Assembly: GCA_017621975.1 (NCBI GenBank)
Contig: JAGARW010000097.1
Span: forward strand, 1-40,926
Source of the DNA: Lachnospiraceae bacterium
Lineage (GTDB): Bacteria > Bacillota > Clostridia > Lachnospirales > Lachnospiraceae
Length of the DNA: 40,926 nucleotides
Direction: 5' to 3'
Part shown: one piece after another, positions 24,926-32,985 of the stretch
Layout: each line of letters opens with the position of its first letter
Position numbering within the stretch: position 1 is the first letter of the stretch
Translations under genes and position numbers: made by a program
Notes under the pieces: model-generated
Told to the model about the DNA's origin: nothing
What the model saw: only the letters and a program-made list of their open reading frames with translations
Databases searched by the model: none

Positions 24926-25174
24926 ATGAAGATCTACAACATCCATAATACGCATGAATTTTTTGAAAGGCTTTCCGCCTGCGAAGGCAAAGTGGAACTG
25001 ATCGATGAAAAAGGAACGCGTTTTGAACTGCTTCATGGAAAACACAGTTCCGATATCATTCCTCTCTTCGCCGTCTACGGAAACATCCGCCAGATCGAGC
25101 TTACCTTCGAAAAGGCGGAGGACTGCAGCAAGATTTTTTCCTACCTAATTAATAAAAGAAAGGCCTCCGCTTAA
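24926..25174 (+). CDS. Small conserved hypothetical protein
   Basis: 82 residues, function not recognised. A mixed alpha/beta pattern is visible (MKIYNIHNTHEFFERL, then KVELIDEKGTRFELL, then helix EKAEDCSKIFSYLIN). It resembles small proteins in Lachnospiraceae that some databases misname as polyA polymerase, but I see no catalytic motif. AAAGGAGG precedes the ATG at the ideal distance, which supports expression. The stop codon lies in the loop of its own terminator hairpin, so the last codons form the 5' arm of that hairpin. Confidence 0.7.
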   Translation: MKIYNIHNTHEFFERLSACEGKVELIDEKGTRFELLHGKHSSDIIPLFAVYGNIRQIELTFEKAEDCSKIFSYLINKRKASA

Positions 25175-25194
25175 CGGCGGGGACCTTTCTTTTT
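25154..25194 (+). terminator. Intrinsic terminator overlapping the end of the 82-residue gene
   Basis: AAAAGAAAGG with CCGC (25154-25170) pairs with GCGG and CCTTTCTTTT (25177-25193), followed by T and A. The stop codon (25172-25174) is in the loop. Confidence 0.8.
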
Positions 25195-25273
25195 ATCCGC
25201 AAAAATGATATACTTGATTGAATTATTCATGTAGCAAAACGACCGCTTATACTTTCATCAGACAGGAGTCATT

Positions 25274-25804
25274 ATGCAGTTAATCCAAGCGCTTTCCCCC
25301 GAGCAATTACGCCGTATTGAAGTTCTTTATGAAAAGGCTTTTCCGGCATGCGAACGCAAGCCTTTTTCTCTTATCCTCGAAAAACAGGCTGCCGGAACCG
25401 TCGATGTCCTTTCTCTGGAAGATAACGTCGGCTTCTGCGGTCTTGCCATTACCATGAAGTACAATGATCTCGTTCTGCTCGACTATTTTGCCGTTGCGGA
25501 AGAGAGACGCGGCACGGGACTCGGCAGCGCCGCGCTCTTGGCTTTGTACGCTTATTATCCAGCCAGACGGTTCTTCCTCGAAATCGAAAGCACAAAAGAA
25601 AACGCTGCAAACAAGCGGCAGCGCCTGCAGCGCAAACATTTTTATCTGAAAAACGGACTCAGCGAGCTTGGAATTGACGCCTGCGTATTCGGTACGAACA
25701 TGGAGCTGCTTGGACACAATATAACGCTTACGTTCGACGAATATTTTTCGGTCTACAAAAATATATACGGGTTAAAAAAAGCAGAGCATGTGAAAGAGCT
25801 GTAA
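25274..25804 (+). CDS. GNAT family N-acetyltransferase
   Basis: 176 residues. The acetyl-CoA pyrophosphate loop is EERRGTGLGSAAL (about 75-90), after the beta-4 strand LVLLDYFAV. GLAI is the preceding strand. The substrate is unknown. Length fits a single GNAT domain. ACAGGAG precedes the ATG. It stands alone between a terminator and a convergent gene. Confidence 0.85.
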   Translation: MQLIQALSPEQLRRIEVLYEKAFPACERKPFSLILEKQAAGTVDVLSLEDNVGFCGLAITMKYNDLVLLDYFAVAEERRGTGLGSAALLALYAYYPARRFFLEIESTKENAANKRQRLQRKHFYLKNGLSELGIDACVFGTNMELLGHNITLTFDEYFSVYKNIYGLKKAEHVKEL

Positions 25805-25828
25805 GGCCTATTTGGACCCTGTATTTTA

Positions 25829-27001
25829 TCATATCTCTACCTGCTTCATGTAATATCCGAAAGCGCCTGTCTCGATCTGCGTCTGCTCGCTCTTTCTTGT
25901 GACACTACTGTCATTTTTTCTCGCAGATTGCGCAAATCCCTCAAATCCAAACATAACGGCGACCTTTTTTTCCCGTTCAAAATAATTGCCCGGTACGCCG
26001 ATGTAATAATTTCCGCTGCCGTCACTTCCCATCTTTCCGAGTATGACATGATGATAATTATAAAAGCTATGCAGTAAAAAGCTGTTGCTGACAAGATTCT
26101 GATACTCTCTCCGCAGCACGATAAAATCTTTCGGCGCAATTACAATATAGTCTTCGTGCTCTCCAAAAGGATGACAGACCGGATAAAGCGCGCGTAGCTG
26201 CTGCCATTTGTCCTCATGCAGAATTTCCTGCTGTGGGATTTCTTCTCCATTTTCCAGATATCCGCTTTCAGACACGGGTTTATGAAAAAGCCGCGGCTCT
26301 GACGCTTCCGCCTGAATTTCCGCAGACGCTTCCTGCCGCTGCCCTCCCTGCTCTGCGGACGCCGCCTGTTCTTCCTTCCCTACGGACTCCACCTGACCTT
26401 CCTGTCTTGCAAGCGCCCTCTGTCCTTCCTGTCTTTCGGGTTCCGCCTGACCTTCCTGCCCCACGGGTGTCTTTCTGATTTCCTGCTCTGCGTGCATCGT
26501 CTGTATTTTTTCCGCCCCCTGCTCCGCAGTTTTCCCTTCCGCGTTCTCTTCCGAGAAGGAGCCTGCCGAAGCGGCGGCGTTCGTTTCCGCAGGATGGCCC
26601 TGAACGGATCGCCCCTCGAAAGAGCGAGACTCAAAGAGTCTTAGATCCGGCAGAAGCCCCCAATTCCATGTCGTCCCGCATGATCTCTCATCATCGATCT
26701 GAACGGATAGTCCGCTGACCGCAAAAGCGGAAAGCCCGCTGCCGTCCAGATCCATTGTATGAAAACAGGCATAAAAGCAGCCTGTCCCGTGTTCTACAGA
26801 AAATTGTCCAAGCCGCCTCTTATGACCGCCCAACGTAGTAAGCTCATATGTACCCGTTCCCTTGATCGGCAATCCCTTCAGCCGTACCTCCAGCGTCATA
26901 TCATGATCTTTTACAATGATCTTCGCATACCCGCAGCTTTTCTTTTTTTCTCCGTATTCATAATAATCAAAGTAGGAAACGATTTTTTTGAAATAAAACA
27001 A
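25829..27001 (-). CDS. DUF6128 domain-containing protein with Gln/Glu-rich linker
   Basis: 390 residues, function unknown. The N-terminal part (about 1-120) is a beta-rich domain (IIVKDHDMTLEVRLKGLP, YELTTLGGHKRRLGQF). A low-complexity linker (about 130-250) carries degenerate repeats of the type RQEGQ, VGQEGQ and EQGGQ, rich in Gln, Glu, Ala and Gly. The C-terminal part (about 260-390) matches the DUF6128 pattern, with HPFGEHEDYIVIAPKDFIVL, NSFLLHSFYNYHHVILG, YYIGVPGNYFEREKKVAVMFGFE and a GYYMKQVEI end. The start is TTG at 27001, 6 nt after GGAGGG, and that site lies in a strong hairpin. Confidence 0.7.
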   Translation of the reverse strand: MFYFKKIVSYFDYYEYGEKKKSCGYAKIIVKDHDMTLEVRLKGLPIKGTGTYELTTLGGHKRRLGQFSVEHGTGCFYACFHTMDLDGSGLSAFAVSGLSVQIDDERSCGTTWNWGLLPDLRLFESRSFEGRSVQGHPAETNAAASAGSFSEENAEGKTAEQGAEKIQTMHAEQEIRKTPVGQEGQAEPERQEGQRALARQEGQVESVGKEEQAASAEQGGQRQEASAEIQAEASEPRLFHKPVSESGYLENGEEIPQQEILHEDKWQQLRALYPVCHPFGEHEDYIVIAPKDFIVLRREYQNLVSNSFLLHSFYNYHHVILGKMGSDGSGNYYIGVPGNYFEREKKVAVMFGFEGFAQSARKNDSSVTRKSEQTQIETGAFGYYMKQVEI

Positions 27002-27058
27002 CCCTGTCCCTCCAATTATAATCGCAATTTCTACGATTATTATATTCGGGGACAGGGC
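27001..27058 (-). promoter_or_regulatory. Hairpin sequestering the DUF6128 ribosome binding site
   Basis: On the minus-strand RNA, CCCTGTCCC (27057-27049) pairs with GGGACAGGG (27010-27002), with an inner ATAATCG/CGATTAT hairpin. The 3' arm covers part of the Shine-Dalgarno and abuts the TTG start, and TTGTTTTATTT after it resembles a U-tract. It could end the CdaR-like transcript, restrain translation of DUF6128, or do both. Confidence 0.6.
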
Positions 27059-27068
27059 TTTTTAGACC

Positions 27069-28157
27069 TTATGACTCCAAAGCTTCCAGATATTTAAGGT
27101 AACTGACTACCATGAGCGCAATACTAAATGTGAGCGCATCGCTGAACACTCTCATATCAAGACCGGTTGCCTTCTGAACCTTTTCAATGCGATATACAAG
27201 CGTATTCCGGTGTACATAGAGCTGTCTTGAAGTTTCCGAAATATTGAGATTGTTCTCAAAAAATTTCTGCACTGTTGTCAAAATCTCTTCGTCGATCTCT
27301 TCCGGTATATCGTCGCTGCCGAATATTTCACGGATGAAAATACGGCACAGGCTTTCGGGAAGCTGATAGATCAGCCTGCCGATCCCAAGCGCATGATATG
27401 CGATCACATCTTTCTCCGCGTAAAAAATCCTTCCAACGTCAAGCGCCATCTTTGCTTCTTTATAGGATTTGGAAACGTCGCGCAGCTCCTGTACGATCGT
27501 TCCATAAGCCGCCTTGGCATTGACCATCGCTTCCGCATTAATCATATCGACGATCATTTCCGCCGTATTCTTCAGCTCCGCATAGCCTTCATTTTCCGAA
27601 AGCGATTTAATCAGAATAATACTCTTTTCTTCTACTGCCGTCAGATAATCGCCGTTATAAGGAATAAACAACCCTTTCAGCAGCTCCATGATCTCCTCGC
27701 TGTCGTCGGTCTGCGCCTCTACCAAAAATACGGCGCGGCTGCCTTCGACCGGGATATGAAGCTTCTTTGCCCTGTTATAAATGTCTACCAGCAAAAGATT
27801 ATCCAGAATCAGATTTTGCAAAAAGCTGTCCCGATCCAGTTTTTCTTTATAGGCAGTCATAAGCTGACGTATCTGACTTACTGCAATCTTGCCGACCATA
27901 TAAGCATCTTCACTGCCTCGTGCCAGAAGGAGATAAACCGTTTCCTCTTCATCGGCAACTTTAAAAAGATAGTATCCATTCACGACCTGGCTATCCGCAG
28001 CCGACTGCGTGAACTCCTGAATCAATTCCATCGAAATCTCAACACGATCCATTGTGGTCGCCGCTACAGTTCCCTGTATATCCATGACGCACAAATCGAT
28101 TTTTGTAATGCTTCTCAGCTCGTCAATGCTTGACTGAATGGTCTGGTTAGATAGCAT
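27069..28157 (-). CDS. CdaR/PucR-type transcriptional regulator
   Basis: 362 residues. The N-terminal sensor region (about 1-130) resembles a diacid-recognition domain (IDLCVMDIQGTVAATT). A GGDEF-like/CdaR middle region (about 160-270) contains DVGRIFYAEKDVIAYHALGIGRLIYQLP, and the C-terminal PucR-type HTH (about 300-340) reads NISETSRQLYVHRNTLVYRIEK. Members sense organic acids or sugar acids. It follows the MsmK-like gene by 8 bp, so it probably shares its transcript. The ligand cannot be told from the sequence. Confidence 0.85.
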   Translation of the reverse strand: MLSNQTIQSSIDELRSITKIDLCVMDIQGTVAATTMDRVEISMELIQEFTQSAADSQVVNGYYLFKVADEEETVYLLLARGSEDAYMVGKIAVSQIRQLMTAYKEKLDRDSFLQNLILDNLLLVDIYNRAKKLHIPVEGSRAVFLVEAQTDDSEEIMELLKGLFIPYNGDYLTAVEEKSIILIKSLSENEGYAELKNTAEMIVDMINAEAMVNAKAAYGTIVQELRDVSKSYKEAKMALDVGRIFYAEKDVIAYHALGIGRLIYQLPESLCRIFIREIFGSDDIPEEIDEEILTTVQKFFENNLNISETSRQLYVHRNTLVYRIEKVQKATGLDMRVFSDALTFSIALMVVSYLKYLEALES

Positions 28158-28165
28158 GATACTCC

Positions 28166-29275
28166 TTAGTTTGTAATAACCTTTTCTGTTTCTTTATCGA
28201 AAACATGCATCTTTTCTACATCGAATGCGAATTTCACCTTGCTGCCTGTTCTCGCCGTCGTACGGGAATCGACTCTTGCTGTGATCGGGAACTCGCCCAG
28301 ATCAAAATACAGATATACTTCAGCGCCGAGCAGCTCGTATACTTTAATCGTAGCCTCAAATCCGTTCTTTAACGTATCGATCATTACTTCCGAATCGTAT
28401 ACGTCTTCCGGACGGATACCAAGCGTAACGATCTTGCCGGCATAACCGCCGTCGATCACTTTCTTTGCTTTTGCAGGCGGAAGTTCGATCTTCAGACCGG
28501 ACGTCTTTGCGTATGCCTTGTCGCCTTCTACTTCGATCTCCGCGTCGATAAAGTTCATCTGCGGTGATCCCATAAATCCCGCAACGAACAGGTTCTGCGG
28601 CTTCTCATATAAATTCTGAGGGCTGTCTACCTGCTGTACAATGCCGTCCTTCATAACGACGATTCTTGTACCAAGCGTCATAGCCTCTGTCTGGTCATGC
28701 GTTACGTAAATAATCGTAGCGCCGAGTTCCTGATGCAGTTTTGCAATCTCAATACGCATCTGTACGCGAAGTTTTGCATCCAGGTTGGATAACGGTTCGT
28801 CCATCAGGAATACCTTAGGATTACGTACGATCGCGCGCCCCATAGCGACACGCTGTCTCTGTCCGCCGGAAAGAGCCTTCGGCTTACGGTCAAGCAGCTT
28901 CTCCAAATCAAGAATTCTTGCCGCTTCTTTTACCTTTTTGTCAATTTCATCTTTCGGGAGCTTACGTAATTTCAGACCAAACGCCATGTTGTCATATACC
29001 GTCATATGCGGATACAACGCGTAGTTCTGGAATACCATCGCGATATCTCTGTCTTTCGGCTCTACGTCGTTTACGACCTTGCCGTCGATCTTCAGTTCGC
29101 CGGAAGAAATGTCTTCCAGACCTGCGATCATACGAAGCGTCGTAGACTTGCCGCATCCGGAAGGACCTACAAAAATGATGAACTCTTTGTCCTCAATGTC
29201 CAGGTTAAAATTCTTAACTGCCTCAAATCCGTTCGGATATACTTTACAAACGTCTTTTAATGATAAACTTGCCAC
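28166..29275 (-). CDS. msmK: ABC transporter ATP-binding protein, MsmK/UgpC type
   Basis: A 369-residue ATPase for sugar ABC transporters. Walker A GPSGCGKST (37-45), Q-loop VFQNYALYP, signature LSGGQ (135-139), Walker B VFLMDEP (155-161) and H-loop THDQTEA are intact. A C-terminal OB-type domain (about 240-369) is typical of MalK-like proteins. In Firmicutes such ATPases often serve many sugar transporters that lack their own; the alpha-galactoside permeases here lack one. The start is GTG at 29275, after AGGAGG. A possible promoter lies in 29342-29370. Confidence 0.95.
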   Translation of the reverse strand: MASLSLKDVCKVYPNGFEAVKNFNLDIEDKEFIIFVGPSGCGKSTTLRMIAGLEDISSGELKIDGKVVNDVEPKDRDIAMVFQNYALYPHMTVYDNMAFGLKLRKLPKDEIDKKVKEAARILDLEKLLDRKPKALSGGQRQRVAMGRAIVRNPKVFLMDEPLSNLDAKLRVQMRIEIAKLHQELGATIIYVTHDQTEAMTLGTRIVVMKDGIVQQVDSPQNLYEKPQNLFVAGFMGSPQMNFIDAEIEVEGDKAYAKTSGLKIELPPAKAKKVIDGGYAGKIVTLGIRPEDVYDSEVMIDTLKNGFEATIKVYELLGAEVYLYFDLGEFPITARVDSRTTARTGSKVKFAFDVEKMHVFDKETEKVITN

Positions 29276-29341
29276 TTTACTTCCTCCTGTTTTCTATACG
29301 TTTTGTTTCACTGTATTGAGGCTTTGCCTCACCTTGCTTTT

Positions 29342-29370
29342 AGTATAGATGGAGTTTTCACATTTTGCCA
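29342..29370 (-). promoter_or_regulatory. Possible promoter of the MsmK-like gene
   Basis: TATACT (29347-29342 on the minus strand) is a good -10, but the hexamer 17 nt upstream (TGGCAA) is a poor -35. A small TGAGGC-TTT-GCCTCA hairpin lies between it and the gene. Confidence 0.35.
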
Positions 29371-29401
29371 TGCCACGATTCCACAAAGATTTAAAAAATT
29401 T

Positions 29402-30043
29402 CTATACAGATTGACTAATTTCCTCATCCTGCGGTTCCAGTTTTTTAAAAATGCCCGAAAACAGATAGGACGCCAGATACACCGGCAGCGATATTCCAAG
29501 CAGGAAAATAAGCGGCAGTATCCGAATGACAAACAGACCGTACAAAACTAAAAACACTGCATAAATAATAAGAATACAGATAGATTTCGGAAAATTGAGA
29601 ATGCCGATCAGGCAGGCGTTCTTGATCGTATTTTTAATGCTGTTTTCAAATCTGGCAAGCAGCGCAAACCAGTAGACCGCGCCGCACAAAAAGAAAAAGA
29701 GAACAACGCACAGTCCTGTCCGCAAAATAAACGCAGCGCCGCTGTCCATCATGGAAATAAAGTAGAAGTCGGCTCCCGCCACAACCGCAAGAAACAGCAT
29801 CAGAAGCCACATTGCCGTCGCCTGAAAAAAGTTTTCCTTAAACGACTTGAAAAAGCTTTTTGTCAAATAACCTTCTTCGTTTCTCACCATTTTAATCGAT
29901 ACATAATGAAGCGCCGTAAACGCCGCCCCTGCCGTCACGACCGGAATGCTGCATAACAATGTTAAAAAATTCAGCCAGATCAGATCGGCAAGCCTGCTGA
30001 GAAACGACATCACCGGACTGTCCGGATTAAACAAACGGTCCAT
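29402..30043 (-). CDS. YesL/DUF624 family membrane protein
   Basis: 213 residues, about five membrane segments. It begins FNPDSPVMSFLSRLADLIWLNFLTLLCSIPVVTAGAA-like in pattern, the family hallmark. YesL-like proteins often occur with YesM/YesN systems and sugar ABC transporters, but the role is unknown. I chose the ATG at 30043 because GGAGG lies 5 nt upstream; an ATG at 30055 lacks a site. It follows the HD-domain gene by 25 bp. Confidence 0.85.
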   Translation of the reverse strand: MDRLFNPDSPVMSFLSRLADLIWLNFLTLLCSIPVVTAGAAFTALHYVSIKMVRNEEGYLTKSFFKSFKENFFQATAMWLLMLFLAVVAGADFYFISMMDSGAAFILRTGLCVVLFFFLCGAVYWFALLARFENSIKNTIKNACLIGILNFPKSICILIIYAVFLVLYGLFVIRILPLIFLLGISLPVYLASYLFSGIFKKLEPQDEEISQSV

Positions 30044-30068
30044 CCTTTCCTCCATTCCGAAGCGTTTT

Positions 30069-31343
30069 TCAAACTTCTTCTCCTAAGTTACTGTCTACTA
30101 TTATTTTATATTGGTTATTAATGCGCACATGCATTTCGAGAAATTCCCTCATTTCAGAACGCACCCGTTTCTCAATCGCGTCAAAACGGCTGATCGACGC
30201 CTGCACGATCCGCTCATTTAAGCGCCTTCTAAGCGACTGCTTCAGCAAAACGTCCTTGATCTCTTTCCAGCTGAGCGCCTGTCTGTAGCCGCGCTTATTC
30301 ATCATTGCGGTAACGCAGTCCGCCACCTGTAGCGTAAACTGCGGAAGCGTCATCTGTCCCTCGCGCAGCCCGTGCGGATATCCCGTGCCGTCCAGACACT
30401 CGTGATGCGCGGCGGCAATTTCCGTAATACCCTGCACGGCAAAATACTTTCTAAGCAGCTCTTCTCCGATCTCTACATGTTTCCTGACCTCTGCGGTCTC
30501 GCTTTCCGTCAGCTCTCGAGGCGCTTTTATAATGCCGGGATCAATCGCCAGCATGCCGATGTCATGCAGCATTGTCCCATAATCCAGTTTATCTTTTTCA
30601 CGCCCCGAAAGACCAAGCACCTCTGCAATTTCATCTACAACGCAGCAGCAGACGATCGTTTCTATCGTCTGTACCTTGCTTCTCAGGCTGTAGCAGTGCA
30701 TTACAAATTTCAGATAATTTTCCTTTTCCTCATTCGTGAACATGACATAATCCATATACTTCCGGAGTTCTTCTTTGTACGCCCCGGATTCGATCTGCTT
30801 CATCATGCCGTCCTTCCGGCTGCATTTCAACAGCAGCATGACCGCCTCCGGCATATACTCATTGCCTGCTCCGGCTTCAAAACGGTGAAAATCAAGCTCG
30901 GCGCCGTCCTTTCGATAGCATGCGTCCACGTCTTCTAACAGGCTTAAATACATCGCAATCTTCACGTATTCATAATTAAGGCGGCTCAACTTGTAATACG
31001 GCAGATGGTGATAGGTAATAATATCGCAGCGATTGCCAAACGGCGACGTATGCTTCAGAAACAGCGACCCGTATGCGGAATGCTTATTGCTGTGATCCGG
31101 TTCGTCATAACTCAGTTCGTCGTTCAGACGGTCCGTCTTATACGCGCCGATATCATGCAGCATCGCCAGAAAAACAAATTCCGCCGCCTCGTATTCGTCA
31201 TAGCTTCCCTTGCATTCCAGCAGACGCATCAGCATATAAGCGACACGCATTCCATGCTCGACCGGCCGTTTGTCGATCAGACAGAGCGTATCGCATATAA
31301 GATAGCAGATATTGGCACTGCTGATATAATCCATTGTCCGCAT
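30069..31343 (-). CDS. Tandem HD-domain protein with C-terminal HD-GYP module
   Basis: 424 residues. The N-terminal HD domain has H30, HDIGAYKTD (63-71) and a later YHHLPYY (111-117). A second HD domain has H217, HDIGM (260-264), HHECLDGTGYP (313-323) and other residues of HD-GYP enzymes, which degrade cyclic di-GMP. The Lys usual in HDIGK is Met in the second copy. No membrane or sensor domain was seen. The substrate may be c-di-GMP or another cyclic dinucleotide. AAGGGGG precedes the ATG. It may be co-transcribed with the GNAT gene upstream (15-bp gap) and YesL. Confidence 0.82.
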   Translation of the reverse strand: MRTMDYISSANICYLICDTLCLIDKRPVEHGMRVAYMLMRLLECKGSYDEYEAAEFVFLAMLHDIGAYKTDRLNDELSYDEPDHSNKHSAYGSLFLKHTSPFGNRCDIITYHHLPYYKLSRLNYEYVKIAMYLSLLEDVDACYRKDGAELDFHRFEAGAGNEYMPEAVMLLLKCSRKDGMMKQIESGAYKEELRKYMDYVMFTNEEKENYLKFVMHCYSLRSKVQTIETIVCCCVVDEIAEVLGLSGREKDKLDYGTMLHDIGMLAIDPGIIKAPRELTESETAEVRKHVEIGEELLRKYFAVQGITEIAAAHHECLDGTGYPHGLREGQMTLPQFTLQVADCVTAMMNKRGYRQALSWKEIKDVLLKQSLRRRLNERIVQASISRFDAIEKRVRSEMREFLEMHVRINNQYKIIVDSNLGEEV

Positions 31344-31358
31344 AGCATCCCCCTTATC

Positions 31359-31838
31359 CTATAAAACAAGCTTCATCGGCGTGTAAAGAATGCCGTCCTG
31401 CCATGTTTCGAGTCCCGTATCCTGAAATCCCATTTTGTGGTAAAAGCCGACCGCATATGGCGCCGCATTGACTGTAATTCTGGACGCGCCCCGCTCAGTC
31501 AGAAGGTAATTGCACAAATACTGTACAAGCGCCCTGCCCACGCCCCGCTTATGGTACGCCTCGTCTACAAACAGAAGCGAAATATGGCTGCCGCCGCGCA
31601 CGGAAATCATCCCTATGATCCGCTTTCCGCAAAGCGCTATCATCATCTCATAGCTGCCCGCAAGGAACATCCGGTACAGCCCGGAATCGGTAACAAAATC
31701 TTCAAAGCTCTTGATTCCCTGCGGCGTATAGTCGTTCGCTTCAAATTTCAGAAAAGTCCTCCATGCAAGCGCCATCGCATCCATCCATTCATTCCTGTGC
31801 GCCTGCCTAATCTCCCACGGGAAAGCGTTCGGTCCCAT
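31359..31838 (-). CDS. GNAT family N-acetyltransferase
   Basis: 159 residues. It has beta-4 HISLLFVDEAYHKRGVGRALVQYL with the acetyl-CoA loop RGVGRA (about 106-111) and a C-terminal PYAVGFYHKMGFQDTG, a strong GNAT signature. The substrate is unknown. GGAG lies 8 nt before the ATG. It sits 15 bp upstream of the HD-domain gene. Confidence 0.88.
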   Translation of the reverse strand: MGPNAFPWEIRQAHRNEWMDAMALAWRTFLKFEANDYTPQGIKSFEDFVTDSGLYRMFLAGSYEMMIALCGKRIIGMISVRGGSHISLLFVDEAYHKRGVGRALVQYLCNYLLTERGASRITVNAAPYAVGFYHKMGFQDTGLETWQDGILYTPMKLVL

Positions 31839-31907
31839 CGTCTCATCTCCACGTAAGTATTCTTGTTTTTATCATATCGAATTTCAAGAGGAAATACAAG
31901 GAAGAAT

Positions 31908-32891
31908 CTATTCGGGCAGCACCTCATTTGCCAATTTGCCGCCCTGTTCCAGCGCATACGCATTCTCCAGCGTTACTTTGGCGATCGCCTGCGTCGCTTC
32001 CTTTGTAAAAAATCCCATATGAGAAGTGATGAGCACGTTCGGAAACGCCGTCAGGCGCACGAGATTTTCGTCCTGAATGATATCGTTGGAACGATCCTCA
32101 TAAAATACGCCCTCTTCTTCCTCGTAAACGTCCAGACCGACGCCCGCGAACTTCTTTTCAAGCAGACCGTCGATCAGCGCTTCCGTATCGATCAGACCGC
32201 CCCTCGACGTATTGACAAGATAAACGCCCTTTTTCATCATTGCGATCGTCTTCGCGTTGATCAGATGCTTTGTATCCGTCGTGAGCGGGCAATGGAGGGT
32301 GACGATATCCGACCGCTTCATCAGCTCTTCCAGCGATACGTAATTTACGCCCAGATTCGGATTTGGATAAGGATCGTACGCCAGAATCTCCATCTGAAAG
32401 CCCTTCAGCATTCTGATCATAGCCTGCCCGATCTTTCCCGTGCCGACTACGCCCGCCGTTTTCTGGTAGAGATTGCTCCCCATAAAACCGTTGATATTCA
32501 TATTGAAATCACGCGTTCTCGTATAGGCGCGGTGTGTGTACCGGTTTACTGTCAGAAGCAGCGCCATCGCAAATTCCGCTACCGCTTCCGGCGAATAGCT
32601 CGGCACTCTGAGCACGTGCAGCTTTCCCGCCGCCGCTTTGATATCTACGTTATTAAAGCCGGCGCAGCGCAGAAGGATTCCTTTCACTCCCATTTCGTAA
32701 AGCTCGTCTATCATCCGGGCGTTCACATAATCGTTGACAAAAATGCAGACTGCGTCGTGTCCTTTCGCCAGAAATACGGTCTCTTCGTTGCACTGCATTT
32801 CCACAAAATGCAGATCGAAGCCGTAGTCGCGCGCCATCGGCTCAAACCAGACTTTATCATAAGGTTTCGTATTGTAAAAAATAATTTTCAT
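31908..32891 (-). CDS. ldhA: D-2-hydroxyacid dehydrogenase, D-lactate dehydrogenase type
   Basis: A 327-residue NAD-dependent enzyme that probably reduces pyruvate to D-lactate. The NAD-binding motif is GTGKIG (150-155). The catalytic triad fits R230 (NTSRGG), E259 (DVYEEEE) and H291 (SHMGFF). N-terminal AGFNNVD (77-83) and VPSYSPEAVAEF are typical of D-LDH. Length equals the family norm. GAGGACGATT precedes the ATG. Other 2-hydroxyacids cannot be excluded. Confidence 0.88.
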   Translation of the reverse strand: MKIIFYNTKPYDKVWFEPMARDYGFDLHFVEMQCNEETVFLAKGHDAVCIFVNDYVNARMIDELYEMGVKGILLRCAGFNNVDIKAAAGKLHVLRVPSYSPEAVAEFAMALLLTVNRYTHRAYTRTRDFNMNINGFMGSNLYQKTAGVVGTGKIGQAMIRMLKGFQMEILAYDPYPNPNLGVNYVSLEELMKRSDIVTLHCPLTTDTKHLINAKTIAMMKKGVYLVNTSRGGLIDTEALIDGLLEKKFAGVGLDVYEEEEGVFYEDRSNDIIQDENLVRLTAFPNVLITSHMGFFTKEATQAIAKVTLENAYALEQGGKLANEVLPE

Positions 32892-32935
32892 AATCGTCCT
32901 CGCTTCTTTCTTTTTGCATATTCTTTTTGCACACT

Positions 32936-32966
32936 AGTATACGGAAATTTCAGTCATATCATGCAA
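32936..32966 (-). promoter_or_regulatory. Possible promoter of the D-LDH gene
   Basis: TATACT (32941-32936) lies 45 bp upstream of the start codon. TTGCAT (32966-32961) is a candidate -35 but with a long 19-nt spacer. Confidence 0.35.
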
Positions 32967-32985
32967 AAAAGCCGTCCGGCGCCGT
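32967..32985 (-). terminator. Possible terminator after metG
   Basis: Directly after the metG stop codon the minus strand reads ACGGCGCCGGACGGC and then TTTTTTG. The GC-rich stem is short, so the call rests mainly on its position and the T-tract. Confidence 0.4.
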
